The notes under the pieces: generated by a model
Databases searched by the model: none
What the model was told of the DNA's origin: nothing
The model's input: the letters and a program-made list of their open reading frames with translations, nothing else
Part shown: piece by piece, positions 17,969 to 26,329 of the stretch
How the letters are laid out: the number at the start of each line of letters is the position of its first letter
Numbering within the stretch: the first letter of the stretch is position 1
Origin: Pseudaeromonas sharmana
GTDB lineage: Bacteria > Pseudomonadota > Gammaproteobacteria > Enterobacterales > Aeromonadaceae
Length of the DNA stretch: 64,000 nt
Assembly: GCF_042649925.1 (NCBI RefSeq)
Contig: NZ_JBHSAF010000003.1
Coordinates: forward strand, 1 to 64,000
Direction of reading: 5' to 3'
Position numbers and translations under genes: made by a program

Positions 17969-18415
17969 GTGAATGACATAGTAGATAGGCCAACCCGAAG
18001 CCGGATGATGTCCGGTATTCGGAATAAAAATACTAAACCTGAGATAATGGTGAGGAGTTGGCTGCACAAACATGGATTTAGATTTAAAATTAATGTTCGA
18101 GAGTTGAGAGGGAAACCAGATGTTGTATGCCCCCGCTATCATGCAGTAATTTTTGTTCATGGTTGTTTTTGGCATGGACATGAGTGCTGCTTGTTCAAAT
18201 GGCCAAAAACACGGCCAGATTTCTGGCATGAAAAAATCACTCAGAACAAAGCTCGCGATCAAAGAGTTATTGATTCATTACTCTCTGCTGGGTGGCGTGT
18301 TGGTATTGTTTGGGAGTGTGCTTTGCGTAATTCAGAGGTAGATATGGAGACAATTCTTATGCCTCTTGCTGAATGGCTTAGAAGCGATATCACTACCTTT
18401 GAGGTAAAAAAATGA
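17969..18415 (+). CDS. vsr: Very short patch repair endonuclease Vsr
   Basis: 148 aa, GTG start. Typical Vsr features: TRSRMMSGIRNKNTKPEIMVRSWLH at the start, the catalytic region GKPDVVCPRYHAVIFVHGCFWHGHEC, and GWRVGIVWECAL. Vsr nicks at T:G mismatches produced when 5-methylcytosine deaminates, protecting the methylated sites from C-to-T mutation. It sits between the methyltransferase and the restriction gene and overlaps the latter by 4 bases (ATGA). Confidence 0.96.
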   Translation: MNDIVDRPTRSRMMSGIRNKNTKPEIMVRSWLHKHGFRFKINVRELRGKPDVVCPRYHAVIFVHGCFWHGHECCLFKWPKTRPDFWHEKITQNKARDQRVIDSLLSAGWRVGIVWECALRNSEVDMETILMPLAEWLRSDITTFEVKK

Positions 18416-19644
18416 AGTCAGGATATTTATCAGAATATTTCCAAGGTGTTGCCGTCAAAAGGCTGAGTGCAGTAGAGGCCGATGGTACGCGCTCAAGACA
18501 ACATGAGTACCATGCGACAAAGAGTATGCAGTTGTTTCTTGGGTGCCCAAATGAGAAAACCAGATTACCGGCGCGGTTTCTTTATCTGACCGATGATGAT
18601 CCTGACCCAATTGTTGAAGATGCATTTCTGACATTGTATAACTGTCGAAAAGACAAACCTCGTGCACCTGAGTACCATTTATATTTTCCGACTACAAATG
18701 TTTCGATGAATGCTTGTGAGGGCGACCTTCTTGTTATTGCTAAAAAACGAGATGGAAGCTTACTCGTCATTATTGCAGAAAATGAATCAAGTATATCGCG
18801 TCAAATTGAGTGGCTATTTGGTTTTTCAGATGTGGTTCATCCTGGCTTTTCAGTGAAATCAGAACTTGAAACCGAGCAAGACCGTATTGAATTCGCGTCT
18901 AGGTTTATTCTGGAAAATATAGGTATTGTTGTCGAAACAAAAGAGGATACATATTTAGATGATATGCTTTCTCGTTTTTCAGGTCGTTTCCCTACAACTA
19001 GAGAATTTTCAGCCTATGCTCGTTCAACACTAACCGATCTTAGTCCACACGATGATCCAGACCTTATTCTCATGGCGTGGATGGAACGAGAAGAAATTTT
19101 ATTTAGAACCCTTGAGCGTTTTTTGATAGCAGATCGTCTGTCACAAGGATTCAGTAATAAAATTAAAACAGATGTTGATGTTGATGGCTTCCTATCCTTT
19201 TCTTTGTCGGTTCAAAATAGACGGAAAAGCCGAGTGGGCTTGGCACTTGAGAATCATCTAGAGGTTTTATTTGCTGAAAATGGTATTCGCTGTGCACGTA
19301 CCGCAGTTACAGAAAATAAGTCGAGACCTGATTTTCTATTTCCGGGTGTAGTTGAATATCATGCGCAAACATTTGATCCTCTCAGACTTACTATGCTTGG
19401 CGTTAAATCAACGTGTAAGGATCGCTGGAGACAAGTCTTGGTTGAAGCTGATAAAATCGAACAGAAGCATCTGTTGACCCTTGAAACAGCTATTTCTGTT
19501 CACCAGACTGATGAAATGATGGCTAAACGATTACAGCTTGTTCTGCCTCGTAGTCTTCACCAAACTTATACTTCAGCACAACAATCATGGATTATGGATG
19601 TTGCCAGTTTTACTGAGCTAGTGAGGGCCAAGCAATCCTTATAA
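18412..19644 (+). CDS. EcoRII-type (type IIE) restriction endonuclease
   Basis: 410 aa, about the size of EcoRII (404). Residues 1-~165 are the effector-binding B3-like domain (YFQGVAVKRLSAVEA, EYHLYFPTTN). Residues ~250-410 are the nuclease domain: LENHLEVLF supplies Glu, VVEYH Tyr, LGVKSTCKDRWRQ the catalytic Lys, and EADKI a further Glu, followed by KHLLTLE. This fits the E-Y-K-E arrangement of EcoRII-C. Expected to cut CCWGG only when at least two sites are bound. Part of a three-gene MTase-vsr-REase unit. Confidence 0.9.
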   Translation: MKSGYLSEYFQGVAVKRLSAVEADGTRSRQHEYHATKSMQLFLGCPNEKTRLPARFLYLTDDDPDPIVEDAFLTLYNCRKDKPRAPEYHLYFPTTNVSMNACEGDLLVIAKKRDGSLLVIIAENESSISRQIEWLFGFSDVVHPGFSVKSELETEQDRIEFASRFILENIGIVVETKEDTYLDDMLSRFSGRFPTTREFSAYARSTLTDLSPHDDPDLILMAWMEREEILFRTLERFLIADRLSQGFSNKIKTDVDVDGFLSFSLSVQNRRKSRVGLALENHLEVLFAENGIRCARTAVTENKSRPDFLFPGVVEYHAQTFDPLRLTMLGVKSTCKDRWRQVLVEADKIEQKHLLTLETAISVHQTDEMMAKRLQLVLPRSLHQTYTSAQQSWIMDVASFTELVRAKQSL

Positions 19645-19657
19645 ACTTGTGATTACA

Positions 19658-20740
19658 CTAATTACCGATATGTTGTACGCGGAGTCCTCGGAGCCAATCA
19701 TCTTTAGCTTTATTTGTCTCCAGCCCAAACATAACCGATGTCATTTTTTTTGCAACCTCGATAGCCGGATCTGATAGAACACCTAGTGATGTGAATTTAT
19801 AGGCTGGAATTTCCTTATAGCTTTGGTTATCGACACCAGTAAGTGAGGTATGTGAGCCTGACTTTTTGGATGGTTGTTTCATAATGCGAGCTGTTTCTGA
19901 TTGATCCAACACAATGGCGATTATTGCCGCTTTGTTTCTCATGTCCAAATTATTAAATAGATACATTGAACCTGCTTTCAGTGACCAATATGGTTTTACC
20001 AGAATAGTATGTAGACACCGGATTTGAGAGTTGATTAGCATCTCTAGCATTCCAAGCTCTCCATCATTAATCCCGAACAGCAGAGGATTTTGGTTGATTG
20101 GATATTTGTGTTTTATTTCAAAAATCCAGACGACATCGCCAGCAATAAATATTCTGTCAAGGTTCCATACTGATCTGAAATATGGTTGAATTGCACAATT
20201 AATTAAAATTCTTGGAAGTATAACTCGGTCACCAAGTCTGTCCTTGTAATAATCAGATATGAATCCCCAGAATGCAGATTTTTGTCGTTTTTTATCCCTA
20301 ACAGACTCATCGACGACAAATGGTGTCATTTTGCCGCCAGATAAATCATGCATTAGTTCGGTCAGGACCCTAGGTGTTTCAGTCCTTTTCCCTTTGCTGA
20401 TTCGTGTGGCTAAAAATTCACCATTTTTATACTCAACAAGATATGGAACAGCGCTTTTCTCCAGAGCTTGCAAGTAGCGGCCTAGCCCTGTTGTTCTAGA
20501 TCTTGCCCATACGAAAACAATCCAACGTTCGAAAGGGCGTCTGGTATCGACTACGGTAGAATCGACATCAAGGGGGATCACATTCCGATCAATGCTCGGG
20601 ACGCTGGCAACGATTTGATCAAACAGGCTTTCTACAGTCAAACCCTCGATAAGCTGATGTTTGTCTGCACTGAGAATTGTTGCAGCGAGCTCATGATCGG
20701 ATAGATCAAGCGCGGATAGCTCTCCCCAAGGTGTGATCAT
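19658..20740 (-). CDS. Hypothetical protein, possible PD-(D/E)XK nuclease
   Basis: 360 aa, no family recognised. The only suggestive motif is in the second half: NLDRIFIAGDVVWIFEIKHKYP, i.e. an acidic residue on one strand and E-I-K on the next, as in PD-(D/E)XK nucleases. No membrane segments. It is convergent with the EcoRII-like gene (13 bases between stops), on the opposite strand, with its own ATG. Its AT-richness matches the R-M unit, so the two may have arrived together. A second restriction or defence factor is possible but unproven. Confidence 0.6.
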   Translation of the reverse strand: MITPWGELSALDLSDHELAATILSADKHQLIEGLTVESLFDQIVASVPSIDRNVIPLDVDSTVVDTRRPFERWIVFVWARSRTTGLGRYLQALEKSAVPYLVEYKNGEFLATRISKGKRTETPRVLTELMHDLSGGKMTPFVVDESVRDKKRQKSAFWGFISDYYKDRLGDRVILPRILINCAIQPYFRSVWNLDRIFIAGDVVWIFEIKHKYPINQNPLLFGINDGELGMLEMLINSQIRCLHTILVKPYWSLKAGSMYLFNNLDMRNKAAIIAIVLDQSETARIMKQPSKKSGSHTSLTGVDNQSYKEIPAYKFTSLGVLSDPAIEVAKKMTSVMFGLETNKAKDDWLRGLRVQHIGN

Positions 20741-20898
20741 TTCAGTCCTAAGATAATTTTACTGTCTGTAACATTTGTTATTAGGGGCGGATAATCTCAC
20801 TTAATCTGGTTTTTTTGCAAATACTTATAGTGTGTATGGTCTTTAACTCAAGACGGTCCAATTTTGTTCTCAACTGACTTCAAGGTCAGAATGGGCCA

Positions 20899-21552
20899 TC
20901 AAATTGAGAATGAAGGCACGTCATTGAATACCATGAAGCTTCGCAGTCCGACATTGATGCGGCTTGGTGTGCCATAGTGGAACGGGTCATGATGGTGGCC
21001 ATGGATGATGGTCGTTGCCCCGAGTGATTGAGCCAGATCGTCGATGGTCTGAAAGCCGTGTGGGTGGGCACTGGGGGCCTCATGAGAAACAAGGATATCG
21101 GCCTTGAGACCGACGAAGCGCTGAATGTCTTCTGGAAAAATTGAACTTCGATGCTTGCGAGGCAGGCCGCCTCGCCAGAGATTCCCTTTTCCGCAATGGG
21201 TAATGAAATCCTGCTTAGCTGTGTACCGAGGCGGTTCAGGTGGATACCAGACTTGGCTACGGAAGATCCCGCCAAGGCCTGCAATCTTGAAACCATCAAT
21301 TTCGACGACACGGCCATGAAGGTTACGCTCAGAGCATGCAAACAAGTGATCGTGATATCTGACTTCGTCCGTGTCGTGATTGCCATGGATGAACCAGATG
21401 TCCGTCAGCCCCAGGATGGACGTGAAGGTTTGCTCGAACGATTGTGACAGGCACAGGTCTCCCAGCATGATCACCGCAGCTGGCTTCATCTGATGAACGC
21501 GCTGGATTATGTGCTCAAACTCCCCATGAGGGTCACCGCAAAACAAGATCAT
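20899..21552 (-). CDS. Calcineurin-like metallophosphoesterase
   Basis: 217 aa from the ATG at 21552, directly before the conserved MILFCGDPHGEF; the frame is open 78 bases upstream. The metal-binding motifs are GDPHG (D-x-H), MLGDL (GDxx), HGNHDTD (GNHD) and HGHHH near the C-terminus, in the usual order. Substrate unknown; family members act as phosphatases, phosphodiesterases or nucleases. Transcribed away from the small membrane-protein gene at 21700. Confidence 0.9.
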   Translation of the reverse strand: MILFCGDPHGEFEHIIQRVHQMKPAAVIMLGDLCLSQSFEQTFTSILGLTDIWFIHGNHDTDEVRYHDHLFACSERNLHGRVVEIDGFKIAGLGGIFRSQVWYPPEPPRYTAKQDFITHCGKGNLWRGGLPRKHRSSIFPEDIQRFVGLKADILVSHEAPSAHPHGFQTIDDLAQSLGATTIIHGHHHDPFHYGTPSRINVGLRSFMVFNDVPSFSI

Positions 21553-21699
21553 GATGTTTCCGTTGATGCATGAATGGGCTGTTCGCCGATGATAGCTGGG
21601 ACCTGCCTTTGTTGCACATGGGCAAGCCAAACTGTTCTATTTTCTTTATATACAGGTCGGGTGAGAATCATCAATCAACTTCGAAGGCTAAAACCACGG

Positions 21700-21957
21700 A
21701 TGACCAGCATGAGCGGTTTATCAACCACTTCAGCTCGACTCATTGTCATATTGTTGATGATGACAGCTCTCGCAGTGCTCTCGACCATCACCAATTACAG
21801 CGCAGTATTCCTGTTTAGCTACTTCAACCTAGTTGGTGCGGTATTTGAGCCTATCGCCAAGGTGAGCCTTGGCCTGACATGTTTCCTGTTGTTTATCGAT
21901 GCGCTGGTTCTTTTTCTGGTCTGGCTGCTTTTTCGTGTCAATAAGGTTGCACCATGA
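21700..21957 (+). CDS. Small membrane protein
   Basis: 85 aa from ATG 21700 (a longer upstream reading is possible but would overlap the phosphoesterase promoter). Two hydrophobic segments: about residues 10-38 and 48-76. No family recognised. Both neighbours are on the opposite strand. Confidence 0.5.
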   Translation: MTSMSGLSTTSARLIVILLMMTALAVLSTITNYSAVFLFSYFNLVGAVFEPIAKVSLGLTCFLLFIDALVLFLVWLLFRVNKVAP

Positions 21958-22013
21958 CCCATTCCCAATGACTACGACAACCAGATCATCCAGCGTCTCT
22001 GCCGGGGGCGTCA

Positions 22014-23945
22014 TTAGGGATATGACTTGTTACCACAAATCTGTGCTTTACCCGCGTGCTTGGCTTCGTACATTGCCGAGTCGGCTGAGCTAACCAGTTG
22101 GTCTGCGGAGTTTTCATCACTAGGGTGATGCATCGAAACACCGATGCTGGCGCTGAGGGTGACGATCACAGTGTCAAGTCGTATTGGTTGTTGAATTGCC
22201 TCTAGTATTTTCTGTGCCAACATATTGGCATCGGGAATACCGTATTTAATGTTTTCCAGTATAACCGTGAACTCATCGCCGCCTAAGCGTACGGCTGTAT
22301 CCGTCTGCCGTATGTTTGCTTGTAAACGAATGGCTATTTCGCGCAAGACGGCATCACCTGCATCATGACCATATGTGTCATTGATTTGCTTGAAACCATC
22401 AAGGTCGATAAATAGCAGCGCCAAAGACGTCTGCGTCCGTTTAACGCGAGCTATTGCTTTGGATAACAAGTCAAACATCCCACGACGGTTAAGAAGTCCT
22501 GTCAATGAGTCATGTGTTGCTTCGTGTTCGCGTATGGCCTCAGCTTGTTTGCGCTCTGTAATATCATGCAAGAACGCGCTAAAAATGGTTTTCCCATCAA
22601 TGGATAAAGCTCGGATACGAACCTCTACGGGCAATGTAACACCATCACGGCGCACTGCGGTCAACTCGATGTGTTGGTCCAGAACGTGATGTTCTCCGGT
22701 GCTTAGATAATGCCTCATTCCTGAGCGATGAGCTTCGCGCATGGCGACTGGAATAATTGTTTCATCAAGTCGACGACCGATCGCCTCCTGGCTGCTCCAA
22801 CCGAAGGTGTGCTCAGCTTGTTGGTTCCAATCACGGATCACCCCGTTGTGATCAATGCACACATAGGCATCGTTCGCATTTTGAAGCACCATCTGCAATT
22901 CAGCTTCGCGCTTGCGTAACTCTTGTTCAGATTGAAGTTGCTGGGCCATGGAGGAAGACAACATTTCATTGGCTAATCGCAGGTCTCTTGTTCTTGTTTC
23001 GACCCGTGTTTCCAAGTCTCTGCGAAGTGCAGCTAGTGATTCCTCTGCTTCCTTGCGCTCTTGTATATCTTTGACGATAGAGACGAAGTACTCCAAGTCA
23101 CCTTGAGGACTCATTTGTTTGGTGACGATCAGTTGTATCCAAACTGTGCCGCCTGCCTTTGTCAGATAGCGTTTTTCCAATTGATAACGATCTATCTCGT
23201 CATTTACTAGCTGCTGCAGCAGGGACAAATCTGAACCCAAATCATCGGGGTGGGTAATATCCTGGAACGTGAGCTTAGCGAGCTCATCTTGGCTGTAACC
23301 GACAATTTGGCATAGCGCATCGTTGACTCGTATCCATCCGCCATCCGGTGCAACCAATGCAATGCCTACGCCTGCCCGTTCAAAAACGGTTTTAAATCGG
23401 GCTTCAATAACCTCAATCGCTTGCATGGCCTGCTCGGACCGCGAGTGACTCAGCAGCATGGCTTCACGCATTTGCACTTCCTTACTTACAACAGCAGCAA
23501 GGTCGAGCAGGATATTGGTTTCATCACGGGTTAACTGTCGTGGCTTGGAGTCAATAGCGCATAACGTGCCGATCGGAAAGCCGCCAGAGCTGCGTAATGG
23601 TACTCCTGCATAGAAACGAATATTCGGGTTTCCTGTCACCAGGGCGTTATCCATGAAGCGCATATCTTGTGTGGCATCGGGGACAATCATCGGCGTTGTC
23701 TGTGCTATGGCATGGGCGCAAAAAGCGAGCTCACGGGGTGTTTCAGCCACATCGAGTCCAACTCGAGATTTGAACCATTGCCGATCGGCATCGATTAATG
23801 AAACAAGTGCAATTGGCACATCCAAGACGTGCGAAACCAAACGGGTAATGCGGTCAAATACCTCCTCTGGGGGGGTATCCAAGAGGTTGAGAGCATTTAG
23901 CACATTCAAGCGTTCTGTTTCGTCGGGGAGTATTGGATAAGCCAT
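22014..23945 (-). CDS. GAF-PAS-PAS-GGDEF diguanylate cyclase
   Basis: 643 aa, no membrane segment. Residues ~20-160 form a GAF domain (FDRITRLVSHVLDVPIALVSL...FYAGVPL). Two PAS/PAC units follow at about 175-300 (GVGIALVAPDGGWIRVNDALC) and 345-465 (NDAYVCIDHNGVIRDWN), joined by a coiled-coil. A C-terminal GGDEF domain carries IDLDGFKQIND and an intact RLGGDEF near residue 555. It should make c-di-GMP in response to cytoplasmic signals such as redox state or ligands. No RxxD inhibitory site at the usual place (TAVRLGGDEF). It is cargo of the transposon, linking the element to host c-di-GMP signalling. Confidence 0.93.
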   Translation of the reverse strand: MAYPILPDETERLNVLNALNLLDTPPEEVFDRITRLVSHVLDVPIALVSLIDADRQWFKSRVGLDVAETPRELAFCAHAIAQTTPMIVPDATQDMRFMDNALVTGNPNIRFYAGVPLRSSGGFPIGTLCAIDSKPRQLTRDETNILLDLAAVVSKEVQMREAMLLSHSRSEQAMQAIEVIEARFKTVFERAGVGIALVAPDGGWIRVNDALCQIVGYSQDELAKLTFQDITHPDDLGSDLSLLQQLVNDEIDRYQLEKRYLTKAGGTVWIQLIVTKQMSPQGDLEYFVSIVKDIQERKEAEESLAALRRDLETRVETRTRDLRLANEMLSSSMAQQLQSEQELRKREAELQMVLQNANDAYVCIDHNGVIRDWNQQAEHTFGWSSQEAIGRRLDETIIPVAMREAHRSGMRHYLSTGEHHVLDQHIELTAVRRDGVTLPVEVRIRALSIDGKTIFSAFLHDITERKQAEAIREHEATHDSLTGLLNRRGMFDLLSKAIARVKRTQTSLALLFIDLDGFKQINDTYGHDAGDAVLREIAIRLQANIRQTDTAVRLGGDEFTVILENIKYGIPDANMLAQKILEAIQQPIRLDTVIVTLSASIGVSMHHPSDENSADQLVSSADSAMYEAKHAGKAQICGNKSYP

Positions 23946-24046
23946 GATGCTTGGTTCTTCTTCGGGCCATGAAGATAAATATAGCCATAATAAACATTAG
24001 CTTTCGATTGAGGATACACATTCTGGCAAATGCTGTGCGCGGTGAT

Positions 24047-24598
24047 CTATTGACCAAATAAATGAAGGTCTGCCTCTTCCCGGACAACCTGCAGCAGGTC
24101 TTCTCCTGCTGCCCACCGAGCCAAGATGGGCTCTCCAATACTTGACCAGCACTCCATTAAGGTTTTACAGGCTGACAGATGAGCAGTTCTGGAGCCGCTT
24201 TGCCGATTATTTCTGAGCTTCTGGAGTGTATCGGCCCGCACACCCAATAAACGTGCTCGTTGCGGGTTGGTCAGTGGAAGGCCATCCAGGAACGCGATGA
24301 TTTGTTTGATAGGCCTACTGGGCGTTGCCAATGTAGGAGTGCTCACGCCAAGAAAGGCATCCAAGTCCTTGCGTAAGAAATAGAAGTGGCGGCCAGCCTG
24401 ATAACAGATAGGCAATGCCTTCCCGTTCATGGTTCCGTTAGCCATATGAACACGCAAGAGGGATGGTTGCAGGCGCAAGTACCTCGCTGCCTCTGCGAGC
24501 TCGAAGGGGTATTCACCAGGGCTTGAGGATGCAATGCGTTTTTGCCGAATGGTCCATTTGGTCTCTACGATGGCTACCCGTTTGAAGTGATGTTCCAT
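24047..24598 (-). CDS. Two-domain HTH protein with Xre/MbcA/ParS-like C-terminus
   Basis: 183 aa. Residues ~30-82 resemble an excisionase/MerR-type HTH (ELAEAARYLRLQPSLLRVHMANG...GRHFYFLRKDLDAFLG). Residues ~105-175 resemble the Xre-MbcA-ParS antitoxin/toxin-binding fold (LTNPQRARLLGVRADTLQKLRN...WSSIGEPILARWAAG). This arrangement suggests a DNA-binding antitoxin or regulator. No RES-domain toxin is next to it. The small gene at 24739-24936 lies upstream on the same strand. Confidence 0.6.
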   Translation of the reverse strand: MEHHFKRVAIVETKWTIRQKRIASSSPGEYPFELAEAARYLRLQPSLLRVHMANGTMNGKALPICYQAGRHFYFLRKDLDAFLGVSTPTLATPSRPIKQIIAFLDGLPLTNPQRARLLGVRADTLQKLRNNRQSGSRTAHLSACKTLMECWSSIGEPILARWAAGEDLLQVVREEADLHLFGQ

Positions 24599-24738
24599 GA
24601 TTCAGTGGTCACCAAGAGCTGTCCGGAGGACTCTTTTAAGCGGCCTGCTCGACAGTGTCAATGTGAGCACCGGGGATGACGATTTCTTTCCTTATATAAG
24701 GAAGGGCTTCTTTGACGATAGCCTGGTGGCGTGGGCGC

Positions 24739-24936
24739 TTATACATGCATCACGCCATGGCCATAATCAGCCTTCAGCCTTTCAATCAGTTGGCGCTCCT
24801 CATCCGTCAACGTGGCGACATCGATGAAGCGCCATTGCCGCTCATAAAGAGCAAAGGCCTCCTGCTCAGAAACTTCGCCAGTTGGCCGGTTCCAGGCAAT
24901 CAGTTTTAGTTGTGGATATTTATCAATCTGGATCAT
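24739..24936 (-). CDS. Conserved small hypothetical protein
   Basis: 65 aa starting MIQIDKYPQLKLIAWNR, with a helical acidic C-terminal half. I do not recognise a family. It is the last gene before the right end of the transposon, upstream of and in the same direction as the HTH gene at 24047-24598. Possibly a toxin or partner for it, but nothing in the sequence shows this. Confidence 0.5.
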   Translation of the reverse strand: MIQIDKYPQLKLIAWNRPTGEVSEQEAFALYERQWRFIDVATLTDEERQLIERLKADYGHGVMHV

Positions 24937-25052
24937 CTGTCCACCGAAGAGCTTAGTCGGCGATGTTCACCCGTTACGCCCTTTGATTATCACGCCTGAA
25001 GATGCAGAGAACAATGCGCCGTGGAGCCAGACATGGCTCCTGGATTTTCTCT

Positions 25053-25098
25053 TGTCTCATCTATTTCCAATATGTCTCATCTATTTCCAAAAATGACA
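25053..25098 (-). repeat. Right end of the Tn7-like element (terminal repeat and second binding site)
   Basis: Reading inward on the minus strand: TGTCATTTTT, then GGAAATAGATGAGACA (25073-25089), then an identical 17-base copy TGGAAATAGATGAGACA at 25053-25069, exactly 20 bases away. These match the four left-end sites. Confidence 0.93.
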
Positions 25099-25103
25099 GC
25101 CAC
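25099..25103. repeat. Target-site duplication, right copy (GCCAC)
   Basis: Identical to 7705-7709; immediately follows the right terminus AAAAATGACA. Confidence 0.95.
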
Positions 25104-25974
25104 CACCGACTAGCGCGACGGATGATGCGCTATGGTGAGGATTGCGAAATGGGCGTAAATGCCACTGTTGCCATTGGCGGTTTAGGCCACTGATTGAGTG
25201 GATAGCGGCGGTTTGCTGGGCTTCTTCATCATTCATCGCCGGCAATATGCCCGGAAGACGGCTGGCCAACATGCTTTTTCCCGTTCCCGGAGGCCCCAGC
25301 AGCAAGAGATGATGTTGACCGCTGGCCGCAATCTCCAGCGCACGTTTGCCGGTTTGCTGACCAATCACATCCATCAGGTCGGGGAATTGACCGGCGGTAG
25401 TTGTCTCCTGTGGTGGTACCGGCTGGGGCAGAGTCTGTTGTCCTGCCAACCACGCACACAGCGCCAGCAGGTGATCGCTGGTATAAGTTTCCGCGGCCTG
25501 AATCAGTCCTGCCTCAGGTGCGTTGCCATGTGGTAGCAGTAAGGCGCGTCCTGCAGCTTTGGCAGCAAGCACAGCCGGTAGCGCGCCCAGTATGGGCCGA
25601 ATCTCGCCGGTTAGTGCCAGTTCACCGAGAAATTCGCACTGCTCCAGGCGTGTCAATGGCAGCTGTCCTGAGGCGGCGAGGATGCCGATCGCAATCGCGA
25701 CATCGAAACGTCCCCCCTCTTTAGGCAGGTCGGCAGGAGCCAGGTTGACCGTGATGCGCGAAGCCGGAAACTGGAAGCGCGAGGTGATCAAGGCGCTACG
25801 CACCCGATCTCTGGCCTCTTTCACCGACGCCTCTGGCAAGCCGACAATGCCGAATGCCGGCAGTCCGCTGGAGAGGTGAACTTCGACGCTGACCAGCGGT
25901 GCCGTGACACCCAGGCTGGCACGACTAAAAACGACAGCTAATGACATGAAATGGCGACTCCGCGATATAAACAA
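25099..25974 (-). pseudogene. comM: comM, 5' part (split by the transposon)
   Basis: About 290 N-terminal residues of ComM: MSLAVVFSRASLGVTAPLVSVEVHLSSGLPAFGIVGLPEASVKEARDRVRSAL (the Lon-like N-domain), then Walker A LLLGPPGTGKSML and FRNPHHSAS near the break. The true start is probably the ATG at 25947 (MSLAVV); the frame is open to 25974. The target copy GCCAC is at 25099-25103. It is divergent from ilvL, as in enterobacteria. Confidence 0.96.
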
Positions 25975-26141
25975 CTAATGTTCAATCAATCGGTAGAGTT
26001 TAGAACCAATAAACAGGCTGTCAGCTGACGGTTTTTAGTGTGTTGTCACACAAAAAAGTGTTGTGCATATTGGTGCGCTGTGCTAGTTGTAGGGCACGCG
26101 CCGCCCAAAAGGGGGGCAATTACAGGATTTTCAGGATCGTC

Positions 26142-26237
26142 ATGTTCAGCGCTATTGTCGTCGTCAGCATTATTATCGTGGGCCTAGTGGTGGTGATTAT
26201 TCCACCGCTCGGGGCGAGGTTGGCTGACGCGAAATGA
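26142..26237 (+). CDS. ilvL: ilv operon leader peptide IlvL
   Basis: 31 aa, starting MFSAIVVVSIIIVGLVVVIIPP and then GARLADAK. The long run of Ile, Val and Leu codons followed by IIPPxGA is the signature of the ilvGMEDA leader. Ribosome stalling on these codons when charged branched-chain tRNAs are scarce prevents formation of the terminator just downstream. Confidence 0.93.
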   Translation: MFSAIVVVSIIIVGLVVVIIPPLGARLADAK

Positions 26238-26264
26238 AATGATCGCATCCAGACACAGCAAACG

Positions 26265-26297
26265 ACCCCCGAGGCTGAACACTCGGGGGTTTTTTTT
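26265..26297 (+). terminator. ilv attenuator
   Basis: Nine-base stem ACCCCCGAG / CTCGGGGGT with an eight-base loop, then seven T, 28 bases after the ilvL stop and 33 bases before ilvG. It is the regulated terminator of the ilv leader. The run GGGG at 26111-26116 upstream may belong to the alternative pairing, not worked out here. Confidence 0.92.
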
Positions 26298-26329
26298 CAG
26301 CCAGATATAACGGAAACAAGGAAGTTGTC

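Larger units (their letters stand above)
7710..25098. mobile_element. Tn7-like element of the Tn6022/AbaR-backbone type in comM
   Basis: 17,389 bp, bounded by inverted ends TGTCATTTTT...AAAAATGACA and flanked by 5-bp GCCAC duplications. It carries an overlapping set tnsA (tniC-type), tnsB (tniA-type), tnsC (tniB-type), tniQ (tniD-type) and tniE next to its left end. This is the gene order of the comM-targeting Tn6022 family known from Acinetobacter resistance islands. Cargo includes EcoRII-type restriction-modification, Vsr, regulatory and unknown genes; I see no antibiotic-resistance gene. Transposase genes, ends and duplication all look intact, which suggests recent insertion and possible mobility. 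Confidence 0.95.

Noticed and set aside
7710..25098. Looked for Cascade or Cas12k genes and a CRISPR array, since TniQ-bearing Tn7-like elements can be CRISPR-guided.
   Set aside because: No cas gene and no direct-repeat array; the tniQ-tniE order and comM target fit a protein-guided element.
7710..25098. Antibiotic or heavy-metal resistance genes, uspA and sulP as in AbaR islands.
   Set aside because: None of the cargo proteins shows these families.
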